Under the pieces are notes generated by a model, which did not search any database, was not told the origin of the DNA, and saw only the letters and a list, made by a program, of their open reading frames with translations. This document shows, piece after piece, positions 24,353-33,941 of a DNA stretch of 64,000 nucleotides (position 1 is the first letter of the stretch; every line of letters begins with the position of its first letter). Location of the stretch: positions 434,001 to 498,000 of the forward strand of contig JBMNEH010000001.1 of NCBI GenBank assembly GCA_050948665.1, given 5' to 3'. This DNA comes from JBMNEH01 sp050948665 (lineage in GTDB: Bacteria; Bacillota; Clostridia; Christensenellales; UMGS416). A program made the translations under genes and the position numbers.

Positions 24353-25141
24353 ATGAATGATACAATCAAGGTCATAATCGGGCTCCTGCTGCCTTTGGCG
24401 GGGACCTCGCTGGGATCGGCGATGGTGTTCTTCCTGAAGGACGCCATGAGTCCGAAGGTGCAGAAGGCCCTGCTGGGATTTGCGGCGGGGGTGATGATCG
24501 CGGCGTCGGTATGGTCGCTGCTCATCCCGGCGATCGAGATGACAACGGAGCAGGGGGGCATCCCGTGGCTGCCGGCCGCCGCCGGGTTTCTGCTGGGGAT
24601 AGGGTTCCTGCTTTTGCTGGATACCGTCATCCCCCACCTGCATGCCGACGCGGAAAAGCCGGAGGGCATCCGGTCAAAGCTGGGCAAATCGGCCATGCTG
24701 ATGTTCGCCGTCACATTGCATAATATACCGGAGGGAATGGCGGTCGGCGTGGTGTTCGCCGGGTTCTTCGCGGGGAATTCCACCATTTCCATCACGGGAG
24801 CGCTGGCGCTCTCCATCGGCATCGCCATACAGAACTTTCCGGAAGGGGCGATCATCTCCATGCCGCTCCACAGCACCGGGATCTCCAAGCGCAGGGCGTT
24901 CGGATACGGTGTGCTTTCCGGCGTGGTGGAGCCTGTCAGCGCGGCGCTGACGATGGTGCTGACCGGGCTTGTCACGCCGATATTGCCGTATGTGCTGGCC
25001 TTTGCCGCGGGGGCGATGTTCTATGTCATACTGGAGGAGCTGGTGCCGGAATCACAGGCAGACGGGCACAGCAATGTGGGGACCATCGCCGGGGCGCTGG
25101 GGTTTGCGCTGATGATGGTGCTGGACGTGGCCCTGGGATAA
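24353..25141 (+). CDS. ZIP family metal transporter
   Basis: A 262-residue membrane protein with eight hydrophobic segments that imports divalent metals such as zinc. The diagnostic metal-binding helices are LHNIPEGMAVGVVF (HNxPEG in the fourth segment) and IQNFPEGAIISMPL (QNxPEG in the fifth). The loop between segments three and four contains HLHADAEKPEG. The C-terminal GAMFYVILEELVPES is conserved. AAAGGAAAAACAAG precedes the ATG. The gene has its own promoter and a hairpin terminator 34 bases after the stop. Length matches the GufA/ZupT-like subgroup. Confidence 0.9.
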   Translation: MNDTIKVIIGLLLPLAGTSLGSAMVFFLKDAMSPKVQKALLGFAAGVMIAASVWSLLIPAIEMTTEQGGIPWLPAAAGFLLGIGFLLLLDTVIPHLHADAEKPEGIRSKLGKSAMLMFAVTLHNIPEGMAVGVVFAGFFAGNSTISITGALALSIGIAIQNFPEGAIISMPLHSTGISKRRAFGYGVLSGVVEPVSAALTMVLTGLVTPILPYVLAFAAGAMFYVILEELVPESQADGHSNVGTIAGALGFALMMVLDVALG

Positions 25142-25174
25142 GGGCGGGACGGGGAAGAGAACCAAACAAAAGAA

Positions 25175-25202
25175 GCCGCAGGGTAAAACCTGCGGCGGTT
25201 TT
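25175..25202 (+). terminator. Terminator after the ZIP gene
   Basis: GCCGCAGG and CCTGCGGC form a perfect 8-bp stem with a 6-base loop, followed by GGTTTTC. Confidence 0.75.
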
Positions 25203-25382
25203 CTATGCGGCGGCCGTGAGGGGGCGGGAGTGGGAGGCGCCGGATCGCGGGGAATTTCCCGGGTCAAAGCCGGGAAAGGAGGAGGACGGTCTCCGCACGC
25301 CCCGGGAGACCACTGTCGATGTCATGCGTTAAACGGGAACCTGCCGTTTGATTTATCGGTTAACGGAAACATATCATTCAAT

Positions 25383-26120
25383 TCAAAGCTCTACCACAAG
25401 CACATTCTCCGATCCGGCCGCCGCCTCTTGAACGATCCTGTTATCCGCAAAACAGCAGGCTCCGCCTTTTGCGGCTTCCAGCTCATCCGCCTTATCCATA
25501 CAAATCGAATTTACACAGAGGACCGGTCTTCCTAATTTTGCCGCCTGCGCAGCGTATTCGTATTTGATAGTTGTATTCCAATCATTCAAATGATAATCCG
25601 TATAGACCGGCCACCAAACAACATCCGGATTTAAAAGCTTGATTGCTTCGATGTTTTCTTCATACCAAAGATCCCCGCACAGACCAACCGCAACTCTCTT
25701 GCCAAGAAAATCAAATGCATGAAACCGCGTACCCTCACAATATAATTCTCCCGCAAACCTTTCTTTCCATCCGGGGGATACTCTCCTAAACAGATCGATA
25801 ACCATCCCTGATCGGTCAATTGTAATCTGTGAGCTGTAGAACCTGGTTTTTTCTTTTTCCAGAAACCCAAATGAAACAGCCACCGTGTTTTCCTTAGCCG
25901 CATTGCATATATCCTTAATTATCCGAGAGCCTTTTTCAATCGCGATCCCGCTATCATGCTCAGGAATAAAATTGACGCCGTAAAACCCCTGCAGATACGC
26001 TTCCCCGAAGATTACGACATCTGCCTTGTTCGAATAATCCACCAAAGTATTAATGATTTTTGATTGATTGTACCGGATATCTTCATTGATAAACCCAAGG
26101 GACGCAAGCGCACATTTCAT
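25383..26120 (-). CDS. Carbon-nitrogen hydrolase (nitrilase superfamily)
   Basis: A 245-residue amidohydrolase of the nitrilase/omega-amidase fold. The catalytic triad is visible as Glu40 (VVIFGEAYLQGFYG), a Lys in RRVSPGWKERF (about 119) and Cys149 (VAVGLCGDLWY). It probably hydrolyses a small amide or carbamoyl compound in the cytoplasm; the substrate is unknown. The usual YRKxHL lysine segment is altered, so the lysine assignment is less certain than the other two. The gene has clearly more A and T than its neighbours and lies between two convergent or unrelated genes, which hints at recent acquisition. It is monocistronic. Confidence 0.82.
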   Translation of the reverse strand: MKCALASLGFINEDIRYNQSKIINTLVDYSNKADVVIFGEAYLQGFYGVNFIPEHDSGIAIEKGSRIIKDICNAAKENTVAVSFGFLEKEKTRFYSSQITIDRSGMVIDLFRRVSPGWKERFAGELYCEGTRFHAFDFLGKRVAVGLCGDLWYEENIEAIKLLNPDVVWWPVYTDYHLNDWNTTIKYEYAAQAAKLGRPVLCVNSICMDKADELEAAKGGACCFADNRIVQEAAAGSENVLVVEL

Positions 26121-26192
26121 TCAAAACCCCCAACACGTTTCAATCATAAAGAACGCATGTTTAATAACAGGCAACAGCTCTACAGTCTCCGC

Positions 26193-27536
26193 CTAAACCC
26201 GAGACATTAAAACCACAGTCTCCACGCCGGGGGTTTGGGGGAACATGTCCAGGGGCCGGGCATAGACCGGACGGTAGCCGCCGGCGGAGAGGAGGGCGGC
26301 GTCGCGGGCGAGGGTGGCGGGGTTGCAGGAGACATACACGATGCGGCCGGGACCGGCTTCCAGGGCGGCATCGATGAAATCCGGGTGGCAGCCCTTGCGG
26401 GGCGGGTCGACCACCAGCACGTCCGGCTGTTCTCCCCGGGCGACCCATTTGGGGAAGACCTCCTCCGCCCGGCCGGCCAGATAGGAGGCGTGGGGGATGC
26501 CGTTGGCGGCGGCGTTGGCGACGGCGTCCTCCACGGCGGCGGGGGTCTCCTCCACCCCCAGCACCGAGGCGGCGTCCTTGGCCAGCAGCTGGCCGATGGT
26601 CCCGATGCCGCAGTAGGCGTCATACACCCGCTGGGTGCCGGTAAGGGCGGCGGCGCCAGCGACCTCCGCATAGAGCCGGGGGGTCTGGTAGGGGTTGACC
26701 TGCAGGAAGGCGTGGGCGGATACCCGGAAGGAGAGGCCGCCGATCGCCTCGGTCAACGCCGGTTCCCCCCATATGCAACGGGACTCCGGACCGAGGATGA
26801 CATTGGTATCCCGGTCATTCACATTCCAGATGACGGAAGCCAGCCCCCTTACCCGGGTCTCCAGCACGCGGAGCAATTCCCGGCGACGGGGGATCTCGGG
26901 GGAGGAGGCGACGATCACCGCCATCACGCCGCCGGCGGTGTTCCGGGCTATGATGTGCCGGATAAGGCCCTGCCCTTTTTCCTCCCGCCAGCCGGGGACA
27001 CGGTGCTCCCGCATCCAGCTTTCCACCGCCCGGATGGCGGATGTGACCTCCGGCTGATGGAGGGGGCAGTCCGTCCCCGGGATGATGCGGTGGCTCCGGG
27101 GGGCGTACATGCCGACCTCCGGGCCCTTCTGCCCCATGCCGACGGGGAAGGCTCCCTTGTTCCGGTAGTAGTATTCCTTTTCCGAGGGGATGACGGGGGA
27201 GACCGGGCAGGACAGCCCCGCCCGGGCAAAGCAATCCTCCACCTGGCGCCGCTTGAGCTCCAGCTGAAGGGAATAGGCCATATGCTGGAGGCGGCATCCC
27301 CCGCATTTCCCGAACCGAGAGCAGGCCGGCTGCCGCCGCCGGGGATTGGGGTCGCTTTCCAGGGCGACCATTTTCGCCAGGGCGTATTTTGACGTCACCT
27401 TCAGGATATGGGCGCGCACTTTTTCATGGGGCAGGGCGCCCTCGATAAACACTACCTGCCCCTCCGCCCGGGCAACGCCCGCGCCCTCAAAGGACAGATC
27501 CTCCACAAAGAGGGACAACCGATCGTTCTTTTGCAT
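26193..27536 (-). CDS. 23S rRNA (uracil-5-)-methyltransferase, RlmD/RlmCD (RumA) family
   Basis: A 447-residue SAM-dependent enzyme that makes 5-methyluridine in 23S rRNA. The N-terminal TRAM domain (about residues 1-58) contains GVARAEGQVVFIEGALPHE. CSRFGKCGGCRLQHM supplies three iron-sulfur cluster cysteines. YDAYCGIGTIG is SAM motif I and VDPPRKG the following motif. The nucleophile lies in YVSCNPATLARD. The start at 27536 (MQKNDRLS) follows GGGAGGCGGAA; a frame extending to 27620 overlaps the promoter. The promoter is so close that the mRNA leader would be only about 10 bases. The gene is monocistronic. Confidence 0.92.
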   Translation of the reverse strand: MQKNDRLSLFVEDLSFEGAGVARAEGQVVFIEGALPHEKVRAHILKVTSKYALAKMVALESDPNPRRRQPACSRFGKCGGCRLQHMAYSLQLELKRRQVEDCFARAGLSCPVSPVIPSEKEYYYRNKGAFPVGMGQKGPEVGMYAPRSHRIIPGTDCPLHQPEVTSAIRAVESWMREHRVPGWREEKGQGLIRHIIARNTAGGVMAVIVASSPEIPRRRELLRVLETRVRGLASVIWNVNDRDTNVILGPESRCIWGEPALTEAIGGLSFRVSAHAFLQVNPYQTPRLYAEVAGAAALTGTQRVYDAYCGIGTIGQLLAKDAASVLGVEETPAAVEDAVANAAANGIPHASYLAGRAEEVFPKWVARGEQPDVLVVDPPRKGCHPDFIDAALEAGPGRIVYVSCNPATLARDAALLSAGGYRPVYARPLDMFPQTPGVETVVLMSRV

Positions 27537-27552
27537 TTCCGCCTCCCATTTC

Positions 27553-27581
27553 ATTATACCCGCTTCGGGAGGAAGGCACAA
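27553..27581 (-). promoter_or_regulatory. Promoter of the rRNA methyltransferase gene
   Basis: On the minus strand, TTGTGC (27576-27581) and a perfect TATAAT (27553-27558) with a 17-base spacer. The -10 box ends only 16 bases before the start codon. Confidence 0.7.
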
Positions 27582-27694
27582 GGGAGGCGCGCTGACCGCG
27601 CGGGGGAGGAAAGTTTTCAATTCTTTGCCGTATTTGTTGCGCGGGAGGGCGGGAAGTGATATGATTTTGTCATAACGATCTGGAGGTATAGGGG

Positions 27695-28915
27695 ATGGCG
27701 GTAACGATACTCCATATGTCGGATGCCCACCTTGATACGCCCTTCGGCAGCCGGGAGGCGCTGCGGCAGCAGCTCCGGCAGGCGCAACTGGAGTCCTTCC
27801 GGCAGGCGGCGGCCATGGCCAAGTCCCATGGGGCGGATGTTTTCCTGGTAACGGGGGATTTATACGACAGCGAACTGCTGGATTACGGCACGGCGCAATG
27901 TATCCGGGAGGTTTTTTCCGGCCTGCTGGCGGCGGGGATCGCGGTGCTGTACGCGCACGGCAACCACGACCCGGCCTCGGAAAGCGGCGCGCTGGAGCTG
28001 CCGGAGGGGGTGGCGGTGTTTTCCGACCCGGAACCCGAGGAATGGATCCTCCGCCGGGAGGGGAGGGAACTGGCCCGCTTTATCGGCATGGGCTTCCGGG
28101 AGAAAACCGCGAGGTTCCCCGGCGCGCTGCCGCCGCGGACGGTGCTGCCCACCATCGGTGTCGCCCATGCCCACCTGACGGAGCTGGGCGGGCAGGCGGA
28201 CAGCATGGGGGTCTCCGCCCGGACATTGAGGGAGACCGGCTACGATTACTGGGCGCTGGGACATGTCCATGCCCGGCAGACCATTGAGGGTTCGATCGCC
28301 TACCCCGGCTGCCTGACCGGACGGGATTACGGCGAGACCGGGGAGAAGGGGGTATTGCTGGTACGGGCGGAGGCCTTCCGCCCCCCGGAGATCCGTTTTT
28401 TGCCGGTGCCCGGCACCCGGTTTGCCAGGCTGGAGGCGAAGGACCGGCCGGAAACAACGCTGTCCGCCCTCGCGGCGACGCTGGAAGGGATGGCAAGACC
28501 CCTGCTGACCGACGGCGGCGGCATGACGATGCTGCGCATCGAGCTTTCCGGACGCTTCGGCGCCTACAGGGAGCTGACGGACAGGCGGGGTCAGGATAAC
28601 CTGAACGCGCTGGCCGCCAAACTGACCGGCCTTCTGGGGGTCACCGATGTTACGGTGGAGATACGGGACATGTTTCCCCCCGTACGGCCAGAGGAGCATG
28701 AGGGGGAGAACAGCCTGCTCGGCAAGGCGATGGAGCTGGCGAAGGAAGCCGCGTTTGACGACGCCACGGCGGACGCCCTGCTGGCGGAATTATCGGAGCT
28801 CCGTTTTGTGGAGGACAGGTTTCTGTCAGATGAGGAGCGGCGGGAATACCTGCGGAGCCTGCTGCCGGGGATGGACGCGCGGCTGTGCACGGAGCTGGTA
28901 AAGGAGGAAGGCTGA
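27695..28915 (+). CDS. SbcD/YhaO-like DNA repair metallophosphoesterase
   Basis: A 406-residue calcineurin-like phosphoesterase. All metal-binding motifs are present: DAHLD (first Asp and His), VTGDLYD, GNHDP and, late in the domain, GHVHARQ. The C-terminal part (about 250-406) is the accessory region of exonuclease SbcD/Mre11-type proteins. Stop codon and the next start overlap as TGATG with the large ATPase gene, so the two are translationally coupled and probably form a nuclease-ATPase complex acting on DNA ends, like Bacillus YhaO with YhaN. GGAGGTATAGGGG precedes the ATG. The in-cell substrate of the Yha pair is not well established. Confidence 0.88.
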   Translation: MAVTILHMSDAHLDTPFGSREALRQQLRQAQLESFRQAAAMAKSHGADVFLVTGDLYDSELLDYGTAQCIREVFSGLLAAGIAVLYAHGNHDPASESGALELPEGVAVFSDPEPEEWILRREGRELARFIGMGFREKTARFPGALPPRTVLPTIGVAHAHLTELGGQADSMGVSARTLRETGYDYWALGHVHARQTIEGSIAYPGCLTGRDYGETGEKGVLLVRAEAFRPPEIRFLPVPGTRFARLEAKDRPETTLSALAATLEGMARPLLTDGGGMTMLRIELSGRFGAYRELTDRRGQDNLNALAAKLTGLLGVTDVTVEIRDMFPPVRPEEHEGENSLLGKAMELAKEAAFDDATADALLAELSELRFVEDRFLSDEERREYLRSLLPGMDARLCTELVKEEG

Positions 28916-31578
28916 TGCGCTGGATAAAATTGGCGGCTGAGAATTTCGGGCCGATGACCCGGTGGCAGGCCGATACCGACCGGGATCTTGTGGTGTTTTT
29001 AGGAAAGAACGAGGCCGGGAAATCCACGGTGATGGAGCTGATACTGGGGCTGCTCTTCGGTTACGGCAACAGGAAGGAACTGCGGACGCGGCTGATCTCC
29101 CGGGACGCCGGGGAGGCTGTGATCAGCGGGGAGGCGGTGCTGGACGACGGCAGCCGGGTCACGCTGCAGCGCACATTGAAGGAAAGCGGCGCGGTCGGGG
29201 TGTACACACGGAATGAGACCGCCGTTCCCATGCCCAACGCCTACCCGCCGGTGGCCTCCCTGGGACGGGATATGATGCAGGGCGCCTACGCCCTTACCCA
29301 GGATCAGCTGAAATTCCCGGAGACCAGGGACTGGCAGCAGGTGCAGAGCCAGGTGCTTTCCGGGCAGGTGGATCCCCGCCTGCAGCCCTTCAGCGAGGCG
29401 GATAAGAAGCTTCTGGGGGATATCAACAGCATCTGGCGGCCGGATAACCGGGGGAACACACGGTGGAAGGAGCATCAGAGGGCGTTGGAGGAGGCCGGAC
29501 GGGCGGAGACGGAGGCCGTACAGCGGCAGACGGAGATCAGCGCGCTGTACAGAGAGAACCGGAACGAGACCGAGCGGCTGGCGGCGGCGGAAGACAGGAG
29601 AAGAGAGGCCGAGACCTTCCTCCGATCGGCGGAGTATTGGAACCGTCTGGCGGGAGAGGAGGCGGTTTTAGCCCGAAAGCAGAGGGAGGCCGAAAGGGCC
29701 CGGGCTTTTGAGGCGCTGCCGGCCGATCCGGGGGCGGAGTGGGCTGCCTGCCGGACCCGGAAGGAGGGGCTGCAGCGGGAGCGGGAGGAGCTGGCCCGGA
29801 GACTGGCGGAGGCCGAAGCCGCACGGGAAAAGGCGGAAAGCCCGGAATGCGTACAGCTGCTGCAGAACCGGGAGCTGCTGGAGCTGATCCCCGGCGCCCG
29901 GGTGCGGATGGATGAGGAGACACATACCCTGCATTCCCTGGAAGAAGGGAGAAAAAGGGCCCGGGAGGAGCTGGATGAAACGCTGGAGGCGGTGTTCCCC
30001 GGCTGTCCGGAGGCGGCGGAGAAGCTTGTGCGGCTGGACGGGGTACGGATCCAGCGCCGCGGCATCGCGGTAAAAGAGGCCGAAGCCGCGTTGGAGCAGG
30101 CGGCCGAGGCGCTGGAGGCGGCGCCGAAGGCGGCCCGCAGAGCCGGCCGCGGGCTGACGATCCTCTACTGGTTTTTCGCGGTATTGGCGGCGGCCTTTCT
30201 GGCCCCCGGGCTGTACGGTGTGATCAGGAACGACCTGTCCTTTACGTTGCTGCTGCTGCCGGCGGGCGGGCTGATCCTGCTGTTCGCAATCTTCCTGCTG
30301 GCAAAAAGCCGGCGGGAGGCGAAGGCCCTTCACCGGGCGGAGGATGACCTGGCCGAGGCGGAGGAGGCTTTGGAGAACGCGGATGAAGACCTGGGCGAGG
30401 TTCTGGCGGGCCTCACGCTGTCCGAGCGTCTGATGGACAACCCCGGGAATATCGCCGGGGAGATCGCGGCCTGCCGGAAGGCGGCAAACAGACTGGCGGC
30501 GGCGGAGGAAGCGATGCGGACGGTCGATGACCGGCTTCGCAGGCAGAAGGACGCCCTGCTGCGCGCGGTGTCCATGGCGTTGCCGGGCAGGGAGCCGGAC
30601 GAGCAGGCCCTGCAGGAGGTGGCAAGAAAGCTGGAAGCCGCCATTACCGCGAAATACGCCGCCGATAAGGCCGAAGAGGCGCTGCCGGAGTTGCTGCGCA
30701 GGAAGGCGGAGCTGGAGGCGGAGGCGGGGAGGCTGGAGGCGGCGGAGGCCGCGCTGCTGAAGAGCCTGGAAGGGGCGGAGGGAGAGACCGCCGAGGAGAA
30801 GATCGCCGCCGTCCTCGCGCTGCGGCAGGCCGCGCAGCAGACGGAGGCGGATATCGCCGCGATGGAACAGAAAGAACCCGGCGCCATCGCGTTTATCCGG
30901 GCACGCCGGGAGGATTGGCCCTACAGCGGGGAAGCGATGGAGGCGGCCCGGAAACAGAAGGAGCAGGCGGAGGCCGACATGAGAAATTCCACCGCCCTGC
31001 AGGCCCAGCGGAGAGAGAAAGCACGGCATCTGGAGGCGCTGACGACACCCTCCGAGGCCGCCGCCAGAAAGAACCAGATTTTGGAGCGGATGGAGAAGGA
31101 CCGGAGGGAACGGGACTCCGGCGCGCTGGCTCTTGCCCTGATACGGCTGGCCTACCGGCGCTTCCGGGAGGAGAACCAGCCCGCGCTGATACGGCGGGCG
31201 TCGGCGCTGATGGCGATGGTCACCGACGGCCGGTATGACCGGCTGGCGCTGACCGAGGACGAACAGGGACTGCTGGTGCGGCTGTCGGAAACCGGGGAAT
31301 GGCTGGATCCGGAAAAGAGCCGCCTCAGCAAGGGAACACTGGAGCAGCTCTATATCTGCCTGCGGCTGGCGCTGGCGGAGAGGCTGGATCCCGGGGAGAC
31401 GCTGCCCATCAGCCTGGATGAGACCCTTGTCAACTGGGACGCCGACCGTATCCGCCGGGGACTTTCGATGGTAGTGGAGTTCTCCCGGAACCGGCAGGTA
31501 TTCTTCTTTACCTGCCACCCCTGGATGGTGGAGCTGCTGCGGGAGCAGACGGAAGATTTCGGATTCATAGAATTATAA
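28915..31578 (+). CDS. YhaN-like SMC/Rad50-type AAA ATPase with transmembrane hairpin
   Basis: An 887-residue ATPase. It has a Walker A motif GKNEAGKST near residue 32, a Q-loop segment, long coiled coils (about 180-400 and 490-720), and a C-terminal half-site with LSKGTLEQLYICLRLALAE (signature) and LPISLDETLVNWD (Walker B). Between the coiled coils, about residues 415-460, two hydrophobic segments (ILYWFFAVLAAAFLAPGLYG and LLLLPAGGLILLFAIFLL) form a predicted membrane hairpin; such insertion is typical of YhaN rather than SbcC. It is coupled to the phosphoesterase gene and followed eight bases later by a peptidase gene. Confidence 0.88.
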   Translation: MRWIKLAAENFGPMTRWQADTDRDLVVFLGKNEAGKSTVMELILGLLFGYGNRKELRTRLISRDAGEAVISGEAVLDDGSRVTLQRTLKESGAVGVYTRNETAVPMPNAYPPVASLGRDMMQGAYALTQDQLKFPETRDWQQVQSQVLSGQVDPRLQPFSEADKKLLGDINSIWRPDNRGNTRWKEHQRALEEAGRAETEAVQRQTEISALYRENRNETERLAAAEDRRREAETFLRSAEYWNRLAGEEAVLARKQREAERARAFEALPADPGAEWAACRTRKEGLQREREELARRLAEAEAAREKAESPECVQLLQNRELLELIPGARVRMDEETHTLHSLEEGRKRAREELDETLEAVFPGCPEAAEKLVRLDGVRIQRRGIAVKEAEAALEQAAEALEAAPKAARRAGRGLTILYWFFAVLAAAFLAPGLYGVIRNDLSFTLLLLPAGGLILLFAIFLLAKSRREAKALHRAEDDLAEAEEALENADEDLGEVLAGLTLSERLMDNPGNIAGEIAACRKAANRLAAAEEAMRTVDDRLRRQKDALLRAVSMALPGREPDEQALQEVARKLEAAITAKYAADKAEEALPELLRRKAELEAEAGRLEAAEAALLKSLEGAEGETAEEKIAAVLALRQAAQQTEADIAAMEQKEPGAIAFIRARREDWPYSGEAMEAARKQKEQAEADMRNSTALQAQRREKARHLEALTTPSEAAARKNQILERMEKDRRERDSGALALALIRLAYRRFREENQPALIRRASALMAMVTDGRYDRLALTEDEQGLLVRLSETGEWLDPEKSRLSKGTLEQLYICLRLALAERLDPGETLPISLDETLVNWDADRIRRGLSMVVEFSRNRQVFFFTCHPWMVELLREQTEDFGFIEL

Positions 31579-31586
31579 GGGGCAGA

Positions 31587-33569
31587 ATGGAAAAAATAGG
31601 CATTGACTTTTTCAGAGAGTTTTTCCATCCCCACGCACTGACAGCGGAGGGGGAGAGGATCTGGTTCCTGGGCGGCCGGGCCGATATGGAGGAGGACCGC
31701 TATGTAACCGACCTCTATCGCCTGGAGGGGGGGAAGGTGACGCGACTGACGACCTCCCGGGACGTCTCCGCCTATTGGCGGGTAGAGGGGCGGACGCTGC
31801 TGCGCACCACCCGGGACTCCAAGGACAAGGAGGCCATCAAGGAGGGGCGGCCGCTGACGGTGCTGTACCGCCTCCCGGAGACCGGGGAGGCGGAGGAGGC
31901 GCTGCGGCTGGAATACAGCGCCGGCAGCTTCTACTTCATAAGCCCGGAGAAATTCCTCTTTACCGCCAGGTTCGATCCCGCCTACGCCGCGGCGCTGGAG
32001 GAGAAGGGATCCCCCGAGGAGGCTTTGAAGGCGCTGAAGGAGGAGAAGGACGTACGGGTGCTGACCGAAGCGCCCTTCTGGAGCAACGGAGAGGGATTCA
32101 TCGATTCGGTCCGCAGCCGGCTGTACCTGTATGACCATGGCAGGATTACGCCGATCACCAGGGAAAACTTTGCCTGCGAGACCGCCGCCGTTTCCCCCGA
32201 CCACAGCTTCGCGCTGTTCATCGGCGAGGCGTATACCGACAGAATGCCGCTGACCAACCGTATTTTCCGGCTGGAGCTGGAAGACCTTACCGTCACCGAG
32301 ATGACACCGGAGGGAGAGGGGGCGAGCTATGAATCCGTTACCTTCGCCGGGAATGACAGGGCAGTGGTGTTTTACAACCGGGGCGACCGGCGCGGCATGA
32401 ACCAGAACAGCGATATCGGCCTGCTGGAGCTTGCCGGGAGGAAGCTGACCGTATTGTATGACGGGGGAGAATTCTCAGCCTATTCCTCGGTGGGGAGCGA
32501 TGTGCGGATCGGCGGGCCGGCGGCGCCCCAGCGGTGGGTGAGGGGGGAGAACTACTACTTTATCTCCACGCTGGAGGAGCATTCCTGCCTGATGGAGGGC
32601 AGCCTTTCCGGCGGGAGCCCCCGCCCCTTTTTCCGGAATCCCGGTATGCTTTGCGAGGCCGCCCCGGCGGACAACGGATTTGCCGCCGTGGTGATGGAGG
32701 AACTGGGAGGAGAGATCTGCCGTATCACCCTGGAGGGCATGACCCGGCTGACAGAGCTGAACACCGGCCTGGGAGAGCGGTTTGAGACTTATCCCCTGGC
32801 GCCGCTGTATTTCTTTAACGAGAACGGGGAGGAGATCCACGGATTTGTCATCAAGCCCGCGGGATTTGACCCGGCAAAAAAACACCCCGCCATACTGGAT
32901 ATCCACGGGGGACCCAAAACGGCTTACGGTGTGAATTTCTTCCAGGAGATGCAGTACTGGGCGGCCCGGGGCTACGCCGTATTCTTCTGCAACCCCACAG
33001 GAAGCGACGGAAGAGGGGAGGCATTCGCCGATATCCGCGGGCGGTACGGGGAAACGGATTACCGGGATATCATGACATTTACTGACAGGGTGCTGGAGGC
33101 CTGCCCCTGGATCGACCGGGAGAAGGTGGGGGTGACCGGCGGCTCCTACGGCGGATTTATGACCAACTGGATCATCGGCCATACCGACCGGTTTGCCGCC
33201 GCCGTTTCCCAGCGCGGTATCTCCAACTGGATCAGCTTTTACGGAACGACGGATATCGGCTATTACTTCGGGGAGGATCAAATTGCCGCCACGCCCTGGC
33301 GGGAGCCGGAAAGGATGTGGGAGCAGTCCCCCCTGAAATATGCCGACAGGGTCAAAACACCCACGCTGTTTATCCACAGCGATATGGACTACCGCTGCTG
33401 GATGGCGGAGGCGCTGCAGATGTTCACCGCGCTGAAGATCCGCGGCGTGCCCGCCCGGCTGTGCCTGTTCCACGGGGAGAACCATGAGCTGTCCCGCTCC
33501 GGGAAGCCCTCCCACCGTATCCGCCGGCTGAAGGAGATCACCCAATGGATGGATACCTATCTCCGATGA
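31587..33569 (+). CDS. S9 family prolyl oligopeptidase-like serine peptidase
   Basis: A 660-residue cytoplasmic peptidase of the acylaminoacyl/dipeptidyl type. The N-terminal half (1-400) is a predicted beta-propeller. The C-terminal alpha/beta hydrolase domain has KHPAILDIHGGPKTAYG (oxyanion region), the nucleophile Ser520 in VTGGSYGGFMTN, the acid in IHSDMDYRCW and the base in HGENHELSRSG. AAGGGGC precedes the ATG, eight bases after the YhaN-like gene, so it may be co-transcribed. It likely degrades short peptides or N-acylated peptides. There is no signal peptide. A long hairpin terminator follows at 33625. Confidence 0.9.
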   Translation: MEKIGIDFFREFFHPHALTAEGERIWFLGGRADMEEDRYVTDLYRLEGGKVTRLTTSRDVSAYWRVEGRTLLRTTRDSKDKEAIKEGRPLTVLYRLPETGEAEEALRLEYSAGSFYFISPEKFLFTARFDPAYAAALEEKGSPEEALKALKEEKDVRVLTEAPFWSNGEGFIDSVRSRLYLYDHGRITPITRENFACETAAVSPDHSFALFIGEAYTDRMPLTNRIFRLELEDLTVTEMTPEGEGASYESVTFAGNDRAVVFYNRGDRRGMNQNSDIGLLELAGRKLTVLYDGGEFSAYSSVGSDVRIGGPAAPQRWVRGENYYFISTLEEHSCLMEGSLSGGSPRPFFRNPGMLCEAAPADNGFAAVVMEELGGEICRITLEGMTRLTELNTGLGERFETYPLAPLYFFNENGEEIHGFVIKPAGFDPAKKHPAILDIHGGPKTAYGVNFFQEMQYWAARGYAVFFCNPTGSDGRGEAFADIRGRYGETDYRDIMTFTDRVLEACPWIDREKVGVTGGSYGGFMTNWIIGHTDRFAAAVSQRGISNWISFYGTTDIGYYFGEDQIAATPWREPERMWEQSPLKYADRVKTPTLFIHSDMDYRCWMAEALQMFTALKIRGVPARLCLFHGENHELSRSGKPSHRIRRLKEITQWMDTYLR

Positions 33570-33624
33570 AATAAACGCCCCTTTGAAGGGGGCCTAACGG
33601 TAAGAAAAAAAGATTCGGCGACGC

Positions 33625-33665
33625 GAAGGGCCCGAGATCTGTTCCGCGCAGACCTCGGGCCCTTC
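33625..33665. terminator. Long hairpin terminator after the S9 peptidase gene
   Basis: GAAGGGCCCGAGATCTG and CAGACCTCGGGCCCTTC pair over 17 bp with one mismatch around a 7-base loop. The U tract is short, but A-rich sequence upstream would serve as U tract on the other strand. Confidence 0.7.
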
Positions 33666-33775
33666 AGGTTTGCGCACGGCAGCCGGGGCTTTCAGGGACT
33701 ACGGGGCATGATCCCGGGGAGGGGACAGATTTTATCTCATCCGCGGGGGAAGGCAGATGTTAGAGGACGGATCCC

Positions 33776-33847
33776 GCCTCATCCGTCTTGCTTCGCAAGC
33801 CGCATTCCCCTCAGAGGGGAAGGCTTGTATACATCCGTCTTCGTTTG
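33776..33847. repeat. Dispersed repeat, copy F
   Basis: A CTTGCTTCGCAAG hairpin is followed by TTCCCCTCAGAGGGGAA and then AAGGCTTGTATACATCCGTC and TTCGTTTG. The GTATACATCCGTCT.CGTTTG part matches copies A and C; the palindrome matches D and E. Confidence 0.65.
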
Positions 33848-33899
33848 ACGCGCAGATCCTCATCAGCGGGAAGCCTGATCGAAAAAATTGCCGGGGGTG

Positions 33900-33928
33900 T
33901 TGACAGCCGGGCGGAGATGTGCTACAGT
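33900..33928 (+). promoter_or_regulatory. Promoter of the GntR-ABC transporter operon
   Basis: A perfect TTGACA (33900-33905) and TACAGT (33923-33928) with a 17-base spacer. Confidence 0.8.
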
Positions 33929-33941
33929 CAGCATATTAACC

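Noticed and set aside
29668..31518. A 616-codon minus-strand open frame opposite the YhaN-like ATPase
   Set aside because: Gln/Arg/Leu-rich shadow translation with no recognisable motif; the plus strand encodes a clear ATPase.
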